DNA of 64,000 bases from positions 257,927-321,926 of the forward strand of contig CH002592.1 of assembly GCA_000149265.1 (NCBI GenBank), written 5' to 3'. Origin of the DNA: Ciona savignyi. Lineage: Eukaryota; Chordata; Ascidiacea; Phlebobranchia; Cionidae. The translations under genes and the position numbers were made by a program. Shown here one piece after another: positions 11,268 through 23,508 of the stretch. Under the pieces are notes generated by a model. That model searched no databases, had not been told where the DNA came from, and saw nothing but the letters and a program-made list of their open reading frames with translations. The first letter of the stretch is position 1. Each line of letters opens with the position of its first letter.

Positions 11268-14200
11268 TTGAGGGTTGGGAAGTTTTTGAACAGCTTCACG
11301 TAAGATGATGCGACTTTGTACGGGTATACACGACTCAACAATTCGTAATTTGCTGATGTTGCGCAGACAATCGCCCAAAGCCTTCGCTCCATCTTCATCG
11401 AGGTTAGAACTTATATCTAAGTCAATCTGCGAAACAAACCATGTAAACCTTATATACAGTCCATTTATATGTAGCAGCTATAAAACAAGTAAAAGTCTCA
11501 TTATGACAACTGGGGTATAACAGGTAATACCATATCATTTACGTATACCTAGCTCAGGCCTCAAACTGAGTATGCTTCGATATTTCTCTCAAAGTATCTA
11601 AGACTTCTACATGCCTATAGTAAATACTTTAGTGTAAATCAGACATTTTTTACAGTGTATTAAACAGGGTCAATGAAATAGCGGAATTAGCTCTGGGCAC
11701 TGGAGTAATGAGATTCTATGGTCTAAATTCCTGGCCCTGGAGCTGCCGTGGACCCGCCCACATAAATGAAAAAAAAGGTCGATAAATAAAGTGTGCCTCT
11801 GGTTGTTACACTATTGCGGAAACAACTCAAATAGGATTGATTTTCCACATGAATTGGGACTATATGAATTCCANNNNNNNNNNNNNNNNNNNNNNNNNNN
11901 NNNNNNNNNNNNNNNNNNNNNNNNNNNNNNNNNNNNNNNNNNNNNNNNNNNNNNNNNNNNNNNNNNNNNNNNNGTTGTTAGGGGTTCAGTTGACTGGTCA
12001 CCGTATTCCATTATAAAATGATGCCCTGCAATTTTAATGGAGAAAGTCACAAAAAATGAAATGGACTTATATTTAATAAAAAGGCATAAATTTAAGGTTC
12101 AGTCAGTTGGGTTTGGCGTCTATGTATTTATTACTAAAACATCCCCATTTTATTAAATATATTCATTTTTGGTTACTTAATGATTTATTTTTATAGTGCC
12201 GCTTTTGCCATATCGATTTATCGATCTTTCTTTGTTCGATATTTCCGGTTTATGATATTTGTGTTTAAGGTTTTGCGCCAGTTGTCTGCGAGGCTATGTC
12301 AGCAGTCATGCTTGATTATCAGTATGTTGTAATGTTTGAATGATCTTAAATTGTATCATTTACGTGATTTCTGTTTATTGGTTGGTGAATGATATAACTA
12401 ACTGATTATGATTTTATAATTTTGGATTTCTATCGCATTTATTACTCAACACACCCTCAAAACCTGCGAATCTCGCAATAAGCGAGTTACATATTGTCAT
12501 TTATTCAGAACTTCCTATGTCCATCATATCGACTGTTGAGGTAATTTTCAAATTTAATAGTTGTTACCGCCGTTAAGGAGTAATGCGAAATCAAGGAATG
12601 TCCTAGCTTGAATGATACAATGTACATATCAACAATGGATCAAGAAATGTTTTATTTCTATGGTTTTAGAAACAATGGTTTTATTTCTGACAGATGTTGC
12701 GTCTTTTACGTTTAAAGTGTGGTCCCACACCATTGTTTTAACGGCTAATCGTGCGAACTCTCTCCCGAGGCCCGCTTTAAACAATACGCCATTACAATTT
12801 GGCACTTTAATAAAATATGAGATAAATGCGACTAAAATAATACATAAACTGCGACAGACGTTACTTTTTCTACTTGTAACCGATACTCAGTACTTAATAC
12901 TGAATATGCAATAAAAATACGATACCTTGATGAAAGGTACAACAAGAGAAGTCTGTTCTAAATCTGTAGAACATTCGCGAATTTTGTACCAGGCTCTGTT
13001 AAAAGAAACCTTTACTGTACATCCATATTTTGCCAGACCTATATGTATCGATAACTATATGTATCGATTCATTGTTGAAACGTGGTTGAGCAGTGGGGAG
13101 AAACAATATAAGTCGCGGCGTTCAGGCCACAGCCTCCCTTGGATACCAGGTTTTAATACCGCTCCTAGCACGATTTATCTAACGAAATCAGAAGTATATT
13201 TGAATTAGTTAACATTTTTGTACTTTGTTATGTTGTTACGCATATAATCAGAAATAAAAAAACCTTCTATGACGTTGTCGGATTTACGATGGTCATATCG
13301 TAGTACTGTTATCTAGGGAATGGTCAGTCCAGATTACAGTTCAAACAACAGATGACACAAATTTAAACAAGTTCGAAACGCTACTAATCAGGGTCGAACA
13401 ACGGTAAAGGCACGACAACCATCAGTTGCCAAATATTTTATCCAGATATACCCAGGTTTTTTAAAATCCTAAATGATAGTGCACAACGCGAAATGATGGT
13501 GGACATAAAGAAAAGGGTGCAAACCTTAAACAAACATAATACAATAACAACAACATTGAAACTAAACACATCACATCTGTGGGAATCCCACACGTATATA
13601 TAATTGTCCTACTGTACATTTTAACAATTAGCGCGCCATGCCATGTGTTCATATTTTGTGCATGGTGAATTGCGATTAGTTTTCTGTTTTGGCAGGTGAG
13701 TCGATGAATTATTTCCCCCGAGTTTTCTGTTTAACCCCGTTCACGCCTCGTGTACAAACATGTGTTTCCTGTTATGTGTCTTATATAAACTGTCTATAAT
13801 TTTTATAATATCAGAGAGAACTATCGGTGTAGCCTCTAAGCTGCTCTCTATATCTTTTACCTTACTTACCTAAGCTCTGCCCTGTGTATAACTGGATGCA
13901 CCTTGCGTAAATACGTAATAAATACTTAACCTCTGTTCACTTCTTGTCTTACCCTGGTTATCACCCGTCTGAAGTAAAGAGCGCTGCTACACATCAACCA
14001 ATCCTATTACATAGATGTTCCTAAACATTAAATGTATATTTTTTTTCTTCCGGCCCATGAGTTCCACACGTGTTTATAATTGTATCGCATTGTATTATCA
14101 TTATTAATTCGTTCCTGCCATTTGTCCAGATTTTGTGCATGGGAAATTGTTTTTCCGCAAGGTCTGTTTAACGCCCGCCAAGCCTTGTGTACAAACATGT

Positions 14201-16649
14201 GTTACCTGTTTTGAGTCTAATATAAATTGTGTATAATTCCATAATATCAGCAATCTCTAAGCCGTTCTCTCAACCTTTTACCCTACTTACCTAAGCTATG
14301 CCCCAGGTGTGTACAGCGCTTTGACTGCGTGTTCACCCAATAAAATACTTAACCTACGTTTACCCCTTGTCTTACCCTGCTCAAAGCGCTGATACAAAAG
14401 GTTATGCTATGTTTAAAATCGTAAAGAAACGGCATTACATAACACGCAATATATTCTACACGGCTGGTGTTTGATTGGAACAAGTTGTGTTTAATGTAAC
14501 AACAGGTTACCTTGTTTGATCGTTGATTAATGGCTGGTCCGAGCTCCTTCATAGTAGCACTTAGGTGTTTGCAATCGTACAGTTCAAGTTCATCAATGTC
14601 GTTCATACGTTGGACCAAATACTCAGTAAGGTTGGTCATATCCACCTTATACAATGTTAACTGCTTGATCTGAAAATTTATTAATATAGTACACCATTCA
14701 TTCATACAATGTGCCAAATATTTTTTAATTTATGATTTAATGTAATTTAAACTAGCAGTGGGGGCAATACTCAGCAGAGAGCCATGTATGTTAAACTAAT
14801 AAAGTGTGGTTATTTTTAAAGTGGAAATTATTTTTTTCGACTCTTTATTTTAAAATCTTATTTCAACAGAATATTTTGTTTTAATTTTTATTTCATCTAA
14901 CCTTGAAATTGGTTGAATGTTGTAAACCACGGAAGAAGATTGGAGCTTCAGTTGTCTCACGTGCATAGATTTCCACTCTCAAGTTGTGCGATGCTGAACA
15001 CGATTTCAAGGCAAACACAACGTCGTGGACTTCAGAGGGGTTAGAAAGTTTTAATTTCACGTCACTTGGAAGGTGCTTGTCGAATGTGTACGATATTTCC
15101 TCGTCATTAGATTCATTTACCCAGCCAGATACTTTAATGAGTGTGTCATTGTCACATAAATTCTGACATGAAACTATTTCTAAAAGCATCTGTTTCTTCT
15201 TCTCAAAATTTCTGATCCGTGAAGCTTGGAAGATGTCTCTCATATCCTTGTAAGCAGAAGAGTTGCAAAGACCAAACATGAATCGAACAACAACATCCCA
15301 GTGAACATCATTAAACATTGAACGTTTTTTGATAAGTGATTCATATGGCATAAACAGCATCACATAAATCCCACAAAAGAATTCTTGTAAGGTAAGATGA
15401 GCGAAGTAACTGCGCTTCTTACCATCCAAGATTTTCATTTTTATGCGTGATGATTGTTCAACATACGTATGCAGAAAGTTTGCAACCACTGAATCCGGAA
15501 GATCCACTTCGTCAAAGTCGTTTTTGTTAAAAACAACCTTCTTTTTTTCAAATCCTCTGAATGCCAGTTCAGTAAGTTTAATCAACTCCAATCTGAGCTC
15601 TGCTTCGTCCATATTTTTTAGAACTCCAGAAGAAATGTACTTGGTAAGTGTTGAGATTAACACTTGCGTCATTGAATTTATGTCACCAACTCCACAGAGA
15701 AGGCTGTCAATGATATAAATGCAATTGACTGGTACATAGCACAAAGCAGAAAGGTTTGCTTTTTGCTCCAGTAACTCCTCAATCCCAGGATACTTTTCCT
15801 CGCCACATATCTGTCTAATCAGATCCTCTTGTGCAGCTTTATCTAACCCAAGTACTTCAAGAACTATAGTTGGACGATAATCCTGGTGTATCTGATAAAA
15901 TTGACCTGGTCTAGAAGTGACAAGTTTAACAGCATTTGGTAGGAGAATAGCATTAAACAAGTTCTTGATGATGTCTACTGGTTTCTCTTTTGTAACAAAT
16001 TGACAGCAATGGGTGGTGGTTGAGAAAGGAACTCCAGCTTCATCCAGGCCATCCAACACAATGACAACATTAGGATTGTTCTGCAACTCTTGGGTTATGG
16101 CTTTGTATTCTTCATCGGAGTAAGCCTGCCCTGGCAAGCTGTTTTCAATAAGAAACTGGCTAACAGAGACTTTGTTTTCAAAATTTACATTTCTTATTAT
16201 GATGTAAAACAAATATTGTGTGTCAGGAAGAATTGAATTAGCCAGTATGGACTGAGTGACCATCTGTGTCAATGTTGTTTTACCGATCCCTGGTAATCCC
16301 GTAAGACCAACAATGTTGCCATGTTTCTTGATATACGCTTTCTTAGAATTTTCATTTTTGAACTTGCGTTCAGCTTCATCTGTTGCAATTTTCTTTGCTG
16401 TATCGAATATTTCCTGAATTGATATTTTTGAGTCATCTGTTCCATAGACTGTTTGCGCTTGCTTTCGTTCCATGCACATTCTCCATTCCAACGAAGATGC
16501 TTCAGTCTCCCAATCAGCATCTGCATGTTGTTTGACTTTGCAGATTTGAAGATTGACTCTCTTTATGGTACGTTCTATATCAATTGGTAGCACGAATTGC
16601 TCGCTTACTTCCTTTGCATTATCGTTTAATTTCTCTTGCAATTCTTTAG
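11268..16649 (-). CDS. NLR-type gene: NACHT exon plus two LRR exons (partial)
   Basis: Three minus-strand exons splice in frame. Exon 1, 16649-14902 (582 codons), is a NACHT NTPase. In its open frame, Walker A GLPGIGKTT lies at residues 129-137, Walker B VVIVLDGLDE at 206-215, the sensor-like KLVTSRPGQ at 253-261 and the NLR helical-domain motif HLTLQEFF at 429-436. Exon 2, 14669-14511 (53 codons), and exon 3, 11426-11268 (53 codons), are leucine-rich repeats of the RNase-inhibitor style (LELYDCKHL; DGAKALGDCL). Junctions: acceptors TTTACAG, TTTTCAG, CGCAG; donors AAG|GTTAGA, AAG|GTAACC, CAA|GTAAGT. The first exon starts at an acceptor in phase 1, so an upstream exon with the N-terminal effector domain is expected; I did not find it. 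A terminal exon like A in the 53-64 kb array is also missing downstream. Such proteins are cytosolic pattern sensors that oligomerise through NACHT; ligand and effector are unknown here. Confidence 0.85.
11427..11873 (-). other. NLR intron, left part
   Basis: Intron between the second and third NLR exons, interrupted by the N gap and then by copy 2 of the segmental duplication. No exon seen. Confidence 0.5.
11874..11973. other. 100-base assembly gap
   Basis: Exactly 100 N, most likely a placeholder of unknown true length. The right edge starts inside the GGGGTTCAGTTG repeat, so a palindrome like that at 7192-7460 is probably missing. The ORFs drawn across the gap are artefacts. Confidence 0.98.
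11975..14225. repeat. Segmental duplication, copy 2
   Basis: Near-identical partner of 7434-9680, lying inside the large NLR intron. Differences are mostly one-base indels and rare substitutions. The short ORFs are mirror copies of those in copy 1. Confidence 0.9.
13578..13991 (+). mobile_element. Solo LTR-like element, second copy
   Basis: Duplicate of 9032-9445 with the same TGTGGG/CTACA ends, CATC flanks, TATATAA and AATAAA. It moved with the segmental duplication and not by a separate insertion. Confidence 0.65.
14058..14396 (+). repeat. Older LTR-like copy
   Basis: Diverged relative of the LTR-like unit just to the left: TGAGTTCCACACGTG at the start, AATAAAATACTTAACC and CTTACCCTGCTCAAAGCGCTGATACA at the end. 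It lies within the NLR intron. Confidence 0.55.
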
Positions 16650-17976
16650 CTGTAAATAAGATTGTTACCAGAAAAACTGTCATTATTTAACATTTCATTT
16701 TATTATTTTGATGTATATCTGTAAACATTTTTGCTCATTTATTTGTACCATAATATTCATAGTATGAAAGTTTTTATTCGACTAGAGGTCAATTCTATGT
16801 CTAATACGTTTTATAACAAAAAAATACCAAATTACAAAAAAATCATGATGAATAACAAGTGTTCATTAGTTTTTCGGACTCATCTGTTTCTGCTTATTTA
16901 AGGAATATTATATCTTGTATATGATATACCAAATGTTGTTAGGTAGGTTAGAGTTAAATAATATTTCTGCACGAAAGTGTTAATACAGTCAAAAGTGTTG
17001 TTTTTAATCAAATTAGGGAGGTTTTACTCTGTTTGTTTTGTTTAATGGGTGCTTATTTGGTCAGCACTGTGCACCGTGGTGATGCTGGGCCAAGAAATGA
17101 TTTTATCGTTGGCTTTTAGGGATCGTTCGTTTGCAAAAAAATCTGTTTAGAACTCTGTATTGGTAGTTGCCGGCTTTAAAGCGTTTCGTGTTTCCCAAAT
17201 GGAGCTAGCTTCACTATTGTCCAACAAGTCATACAGATCTACATCATTTATCATAAAAAGCTAAAGGGTAAGCGCAGACTTAGTGGAAAGATATCACCAA
17301 GTTGACCCAGCAAATCGCTATCGCGACACCGTCATAGGGTGCCGCAGAGGTTGTAGTTGACACTGCAGAGCCTTGTATTCTCGGTTTGTCTAATTTGCCT
17401 TTAGTTCATGAGTCAACATCTAGGGTCATCATCTGCGAATGATTTGTGTTTTTTAGGTTTCATGTTATTTGCTGGGATTTTAGCCTCCGATACGGCCTGA
17501 TTTACGTTTTCGTTAAGGCAACATGGCTGGGTAAATCTCATACAGGTTCAGCTCTACATACACAATTCTACTACTAACATATCCGAACCTACGAAGGCAT
17601 TGTTCCTGAGGTCCTTAGAAACTGAAACGCCCTTACAACGATGGAAAACACGAGGTTAAACATAGCTGTATTGCTTATATCTGGGGCACTGATATTATTT
17701 GGTCAACATACAACATAGTTGGTTTAAAAATTGTTGCCATAAATAAAGAAGTTCTTTAAGGTCTGCATGACATAGTTGACTTATGTTTCAATACACCACA
17801 TATAGTTACAGTCAATCTCGGATTTATATTTAAAAGAACTAACAATATTTTGCGTGCTGATACACAAGTTTCCAACAAACCACCAAGGCTGTCAAAGTAA
17901 TCGTATGCATCATGGTAAGCCGATGGCATTATTATTGTTATGTGGCTGTTTTGTTAAGGTTTTTAAATAAAACCCA
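16650..17976. other. Upstream of NACHT exon; N-terminal exon not found
   Basis: AT-rich. A death-fold or other effector exon should lie upstream of the NACHT exon on the minus strand, but no open, splice-bounded block was convincing here. It may lie beyond the BEL/Pao insertion. The word AAGGCTGTCAAAGTA at 17887-17901 recurs at 21808-21822 beyond that insertion, in a loosely similar context. Confidence 0.45.
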
Positions 17977-18422
17977 TGAAGATGCCAAAATAGCCTTTTT
18001 TATGTTGCTTTGGTTTGCAATCACCTTTATTTCGTATTAAATCAATTAATTTATGTAATTCTATGTTTAAACTTCCAAAATCAATCATGCGTTATTTTTG
18101 TTGTGTTCACAAGGTGACTTTGAGTTTATCGTTTTGCCATGTTTTACTTTAAAGTTATTCAAAGGATATTAGAGACTGGCTGCACCACACAGTCAGTAAG
18201 TATACTTGTTTTTCCATTTTTTACCTAATTATTGTGTTCACTTTAGTAAAACTAAATGCCGTTTTTCCTGTGTTTTTCTACTGTGATTTATGTTTATTGC
18301 TCAACCTGTGTTACCTTATTTTCAGAAAACCATTAAAAGCTGGAAACAAATGAAATGCGTTATTGACAGTGGTGCTCCCAAAGAATTATTAATAGTTGAC
18401 AAACTAAAATTTGGCAACTATA
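17977..18422 (+). repeat. 5' LTR of the BEL/Pao element
   Basis: 446 bp, TG...TA ends, preceded by the target duplicate ACCCA. Confidence 0.92.
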
Positions 18423-18477
18423 TAAAGTTTTTGACTGTAGCCAATCTCTACATACAAACATCTGAAACCATCTAAGA

Positions 18478-20464
18478 ATGCCGGGATCAACATCAACCAT
18501 AGCAAGGCCTCTTGTGTCATCCCCAACCCAACCAACCAATGGAGGATGCCACAGTGTAGCAGATATAATACCAAATGACCAACCAAACTTACCAGTAATC
18601 AATCCAGAGGACAGCATCTCGCAAATATCTCGGGTCTCTATGTCATCAAGCAAAAGAAGTACATTGGAAAATATCAGGCTTCTAGCAAAAGTAAAATTAA
18701 ATCAACAACAAAATCTTCTCCAACAAAAACTAATTCAAAAGAAACGAGAATACGAAGATGAAGAGCGCCCAATATCGACTAGCTAAAAAACAACTTGAAC
18801 TGGATAGTGAACTTCAAATACTTAAAGCTGAAGAAGATTACTGCTCCACCATTTCAAGATCCAAGGTAAAGCTAAATAGTTGTCTAGAGGAAAATAAAAG
18901 GGATCAAAATACATATGAGGTACCCCTAATTGAAGCACTAAATGCACTAAAGCTACCCCCACAACAACTGGAAATATTTAGTGGAAATCCAATACATTAT
19001 TGTGACTTTGTCCGTGCTTTTAAAAGCCTTATCGAAGATAAGGTGTCTGATGACACGCAGAGGCTTTATTACCTTGTACAGCATACTGTCGGACTGGCCA
19101 AGCAGCTTGTGTCTAGTTGTCAACACATGCATCCTAGTACAGGATATGCAACTGCCAGAAAACTGCTGCATGATAATTTTGGTAACCCGTGCCAAATAGC
19201 TACAGCCTACTTAAACAAAGTAGCTAATGCACCTGCAATTGGGCCTTCAGACACTGTCAGTTTACAAGAATATTCAATCTTGCTAACATCATGTAAAAAC
19301 ACTTTGGAAAGCATTGGTTACCTACATTATGCAAACAGTCCCGAAATGCTGCTAAAGATAATAAATCGACTTCCCTCTAGCATGCATAACAGTTGGCGAA
19401 CCAAAGCCGACGAAATTATGTTTGAACGTCATCAAACTGTTGGTATCCAGGACATTGCAGACTTTGTAGCAAAGAAAACTCGAGAAGTAACCAATCCCAT
19501 TTTCGGTATTGCAGCTAATCATTCCACTAGGCCATACATGGACAATTCAAAACCAAGAAAAGCTGGTGGCTCTTCCTTTGCAACAAATGTACAGGTAACA
19601 AATCCATATGAAAATTCCTATCAAAATTACAATTGTTACCTGTGCCGTGGAAACCATTACCTTAACCAATGTAGAGGATTTAGAGCTTTGTGCCACCTAA
19701 AAAGACTTGAATTTGTTAATGCACATTATCTATGTCACTCATGCCTGCAACCAGGTCACTGTGCGTCCGAATGTTTCCGCAAGGAACCATGCTTAAAGAC
19801 TGATTGTACTGCACGACATACAACCTTGCTGCACCCCCCAGATCCTGTGAACGCTGCTACCATGTCACCAACTGCTACTGTTAGATGCGGATTTGCTAGT
19901 ACCGGTACGGACAACACATCGAACACTTTTCTACCCGTTATTCCAGTGAAGGCACGTGCCAAAAATAGTCAAGTGTGTACCATCACAAACGCATTCCTGG
20001 ATCCCGGAAGTACCTCCTCGTTTTGCTGTGATTTTCTGATACACGAGTTGGGCGTTACTGGACCAACAGTAAAAATAGACACAACCACTGTCAGCAAAAG
20101 AACAGAAATAAGACAAGCTCAACTTATTAATGACCTTGAAATTAGTGATTTGAATGAAAATGATTTTGTCCCATTGGCACCACTATTTTCTCACGACAAG
20201 TTACCAGTGTCAAAATCTGAGATTCCTTCCTCAGAAGATGTAGGTCGATGGCCTCATTTATATGCTGTTAATCTATCTTTTCATGATGGCCCAGTTGGTC
20301 TCCTAATAGGTAGTGACCATCCTCAAATCTTACAACCCGAAGAACTTGTTCACAGTCAAGATGGCGGGCCGTACGCAAGTAGAACTATGCTCGGCTGGGT
20401 AGTAAATGGCCCCAACAAGAAATCCGTAAGTTCTAACAGTTTAAAATCTATTTCTACTCAATAG
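18478..20464 (+). pseudogene. BEL/Pao gag-protease, frameshifted
   Basis: Translation most likely starts at ATG 18478 and runs in one frame to about 18770. The next 568-codon frame (18758-20464) continues the same Lys/Glu/Gln coiled-coil pattern. The switch falls at a CCC run at 18768-18770, so a one-base insertion or sequencing slip there is likely. In the 568-residue frame come a BEL gag region (about residues 60-250), two CCHC knuckles of spacing C-X2-C-X4-H-X4-C (CYLCRGNHYLNQC and CHSCLQPGHCASEC, about 280-340), and a DUF1758-type protease around AFLDPGSTSSFCCDF and LLIGSDHP (about 400-545). The active-site loop is DPGS, a form I believe occurs in BEL elements. The frame stops soon after the protease. 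Confidence 0.8.
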
Positions 20465-21078
20465 CTACGGTGTTAAAACTGACCCACAAATTCTGCGTGA
20501 ATTATGTGTCGACAATATTCAATCGAATAAACTGGATCGAAAAGAATTGTCTGTCCAAGAACTGAATTGTAGAAACTCTGTGGAAACATCAGTCACTCAA
20601 TTAAAAGAGGGTCATTATGAACAGATAAAAAGAACCAACCTGATAAAAAAGGCCACGCCGAGAATATTGCTGATACTCAATTAAAAGTCAACAATGAACT
20701 TCAAGCTTTTAAGACTGGGTTACCTGCGGATAAAGCTTTTGGGCTGCAATGGTGTATTGAGAAATCAGGCCTGTACTGCCGACGCAGATGGCGACAAATT
20801 CAATATATGGCACATATATTCTGTCTGCGCTGGATATGCAAACAACTACCACAATTGCAAGCTGGGCAAAAATTGACGAGACCAAGTATAAACTTTGCAG
20901 TCAACGACGTGGTGCTGTGGTGGATGATAGTTTGCCTAGTAATACCTGGCTCATCGGACGTATAATCGAGACCTTTCCAAACAAAGATGGTCTTGTTCGA
21001 GTTGTGCGTGTTCGAACCAAACATTCAATTTTAAAACGCCCAATAACCAAGTTATGCTTACTCAGTGCGGCCGAGTAA
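20465..21078 (+). pseudogene. BEL/Pao pol remnant with DUF5641-like end
   Basis: From about 20690 a short piece resembles the polymerase region before the Pao RNase H (LPADKAFGLQW). At about 20770 it jumps straight to RRRWRQIQYMA, the start of the DUF5641 domain at the C-terminus of BEL/Pao polyproteins. The tail RPITKLCLLSAAE closes the protein at 21078. Several frame changes occur in between. The missing middle (RT core, RNase H, integrase) indicates a deletion of probably several kilobases. Confidence 0.75.
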
Positions 21079-21283
21079 CAGGTTGTTGTTATATTTGCAT
21101 TGTACCACAATTAAATTGTGGTTAATGATATGCTGCTCATATTTAATCGACTGAGGTTTCCTATTTCATAACTTTTGTTATTTGATGAAATTGTTGTACA
21201 CATGTGCTATCTGTTATGCATCTTCTCTTACTTGCGTATACTATTAAGCATTACGCAAAACTAAATGCTTAAAGGGGCCGGAA

Positions 21284-21729
21284 TGAAGATGCCAAAATAG
21301 CCTTTTTTATGTTGCTTTGGTTTGCAATCACCTTTATTTCGTATTAAATCAATTAATTTATGTAATTCTATGTTTAAACTTCCAAAATCAATCATGCGTT
21401 ATTTTTGTTGCGTTCACAAGGTGACTTTGAGTTTATCGTTTTGCCATGTTTTACTTTAAAGTTATTCAAAGGATATTAGAGACTGGCTGCACCACACAGT
21501 CAGTAAGTATACTTGTTTTTCCATTTTTTACCTAATTATTGTGTTCACTTTAGTAAAACTAAATGCCGTTTTTCCTGTGTTTTTCTACTGTGATTTATGT
21601 TTATTGCTCAACCTGTGTTACCTTATTTTCAGAAAACCATTAAAAGCTGGAAACAAATGAAATGCGTTATTGACAGTGGTGCTCCCAAAGAATTATTAAT
21701 AGTTGACAAACTAAAATTTGGCAACTATA
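21284..21729 (+). repeat. 3' LTR of the BEL/Pao element
   Basis: 446 bp, near-identical to the 5' LTR and followed by ACCCA. Confidence 0.92.
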
Positions 21730-21734
21730 ACCCA

Positions 21735-22712
21735 TGTAATCTGTTTTACATGTAAAGAAACTCAAACATTGCGCTTGGTGTTAAACAAGTTCCCAAATAA
21801 CAACTAAGGCTGTCAAAGTACTCAAATGGAATTTCGCCACCTTCCAATTTATCGCTTATAAATACTCGCGTTAGGAAACCAGGAGCAAGGTACAGGGTGA
21901 AGTGTGATGTATAAAACTTATTGATTGCACCCTGTTGCTAGATGATGTTCCTACAAATCTTCCACTGATATTCCATAGAAATTGCTCGGATACATCTAAA
22001 TACTATAATTGTTATGAACAAAGCAGACTTAAGAGAACATCAAGAAATTCATCAACGTTGTAAATTGTTCACATGAGAAATGCCGATGTAACTGCATTGA
22101 TGTGTTTCTAAAGGGGTAAGTAGTATCTTTTCTAGGAAAATTTTGTAGGGAACTTTTTTTTAGTACCTTCATGAACATATGTTAGGATTCGTTCTGGTAA
22201 TTCTTGTTTCGGTAATACACTTATATTAAGAGGATCGTCATTTATTGAAACCAGAAAAGCTTGCATATTTATCCGAACATCTCTGGAGCATAATTAGTAC
22301 ATTTGGAAGCCAATACAATATGCTGAACTGCTACTTCTTATTGTGCAATGTCCTTTAGTAGTTCGAACTGATTTCTTTAAATCACCCGATAAATTGTATG
22401 TTATTAGAAAGGAGCGTACAAGAGTCAACATGCACACTTGTGCTAAATCCTTCAGCGTTGCCGCCGTGCTATCCTTGTTTGCTTTTATTTCAGTACATGG
22501 TATTTTTGTTAATTATGAGGCAACTCTTGATTTAGCATGCCAATGCAAATTTGGAGCAAACTTAGGTTTGCTTGATTTACGATTTGAGTTCGAGGCGTTA
22601 GATTTAATAAATTAAAAAAAATATTCGACGAGTTTTGTCATGCGGCATCGTGTCAAACATGTATAATTAACTAAGTAAGGTGATTTATGATACACAACTA
22701 CATACATTATTA
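21735..22712. other. Intergenic; one weak small ORF
   Basis: No recognised gene. A + strand ORF from ATG 22430 to 22615 would start with a hydrophobic signal-peptide-like stretch (SFSVAAVLSLFAFISVHG) followed by 40 ordinary residues. No other support, so it is not called as a gene. Confidence 0.4.
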
Positions 22713-23000
22713 TTAATAATACTTGCCAAGCAGCTGAATGTTTACACTTGGGGTGTGTTGTGTTTGTTGTTGTGGTTGTTGTGATTGATCTGCCTGTAGC
22801 GGGTTTTGTTGCTGTGGTGGCTCCGGTAATCTTCGTGAGAGATCACTTTGAATTTGTTCCGTGGTTTGTTGAAGTTGCAGTTGGTTTTGTTGAAGTTGTT
22901 GTTGAGAACGTAAAATTTGCTGTTGGTTTTCTACCATTTCTGTTACAGGTAGGTTATGGTAGTGATGGTCTCCTCCTCCCAGCATTTCAATGGGAGGCCC
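22713..23000 (-). CDS. Probable 3'-terminal exon of a Gln-rich protein (unknown)
   Basis: The open frame enters at acceptor TTATACAG|GGG in phase 0 and ends at TAA after 95 codons. After a short GPPIEMLGGG start it is dominated by glutamine (QQQILRSQQQLQQNQLQLQQ) and later Pro/Gln. This would form a coiled or disordered tail typical of transcription-related or scaffold proteins. Upstream exons on the minus strand were not identified. The low-complexity bias means that chance openness cannot be excluded, though the acceptor and frame agree. Confidence 0.45.
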   Translation of the reverse strand, partial: GPPIEMLGGGDHHYHNLPVTEMVENQQQILRSQQQLQQNQLQLQQTTEQIQSDLSRRLPEPPQQQNPLQADQSQQPQQQTQHTPSVNIQLLGKYY

Positions 23001-23508
23001 CTGTATAATGACAGAATTGTATTTAATTATATCATATGATATATATATAAACTTTATGTTAAAAAATGCTTCTTTATTAAACACCACTAGAAATTAAGAA
23101 AATAGGTGGGGTGTTTTACACAAAGTAGATTTAAAAGTATCATAAATCGTACCGATTGCAAAATAGATTTACAAACCACTGGTCTCATGGATCATCGCAA
23201 TCAGTGTTTGTAAAATGTGTTCGATAATACATACTTTATTCCATAGTACAATTTAACAATTAACTCATAAAACGCCTCTAATAAAAAAAATATGTAAATT
23301 TTTGTTTATTTAAAATTAAGGATGTAGCGTATACAAATCTTCGTTTCCAGAATAACTATATACATTCAATACAAGAACAACTAAATATAAATTTGTATGG
23401 GTCTGCAGAAACGTTGCGACCAAATATTTTTAATCCACTAATTAGAGAAATTATTTTAGTTCCTAGAAAATTTTTGATGAGAAGTTTCGAGTAAAAAACG
23501 TTATTTAG

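Larger units (their letters stand above)
17977..21729 (+). mobile_element. BEL/Pao LTR retrotransposon, internally deleted
   Basis: Two 446-bp LTRs (17977-18422 and 21284-21729) start TGAAGATGCC and end CAACTATA. They differ by one substitution that I could see, TGTGTTCAC versus TGCGTTCAC. The 5-bp target duplication ACCCA flanks the element (17972-17976 and 21730-21734). A purine tract AAAGGGGCCGGAA sits right before the 3' LTR. The interior has gag with two zinc knuckles, a protease, a scrap of the polymerase connection region and a DUF5641-like end. Reverse transcriptase, RNase H and integrase core are missing. Near-identical LTRs mean a young insertion; movement would need enzymes supplied in trans. 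Confidence 0.93.

Noticed and set aside
11791..12050. ORFs spanning the N gap
   Set aside because: They are read through undetermined bases.
15443..15718. Plus-strand ORF antisense to the NACHT exon
   Set aside because: Antisense shadow; the minus frame carries Walker A, Walker B and the HLTLQEF motif in order.
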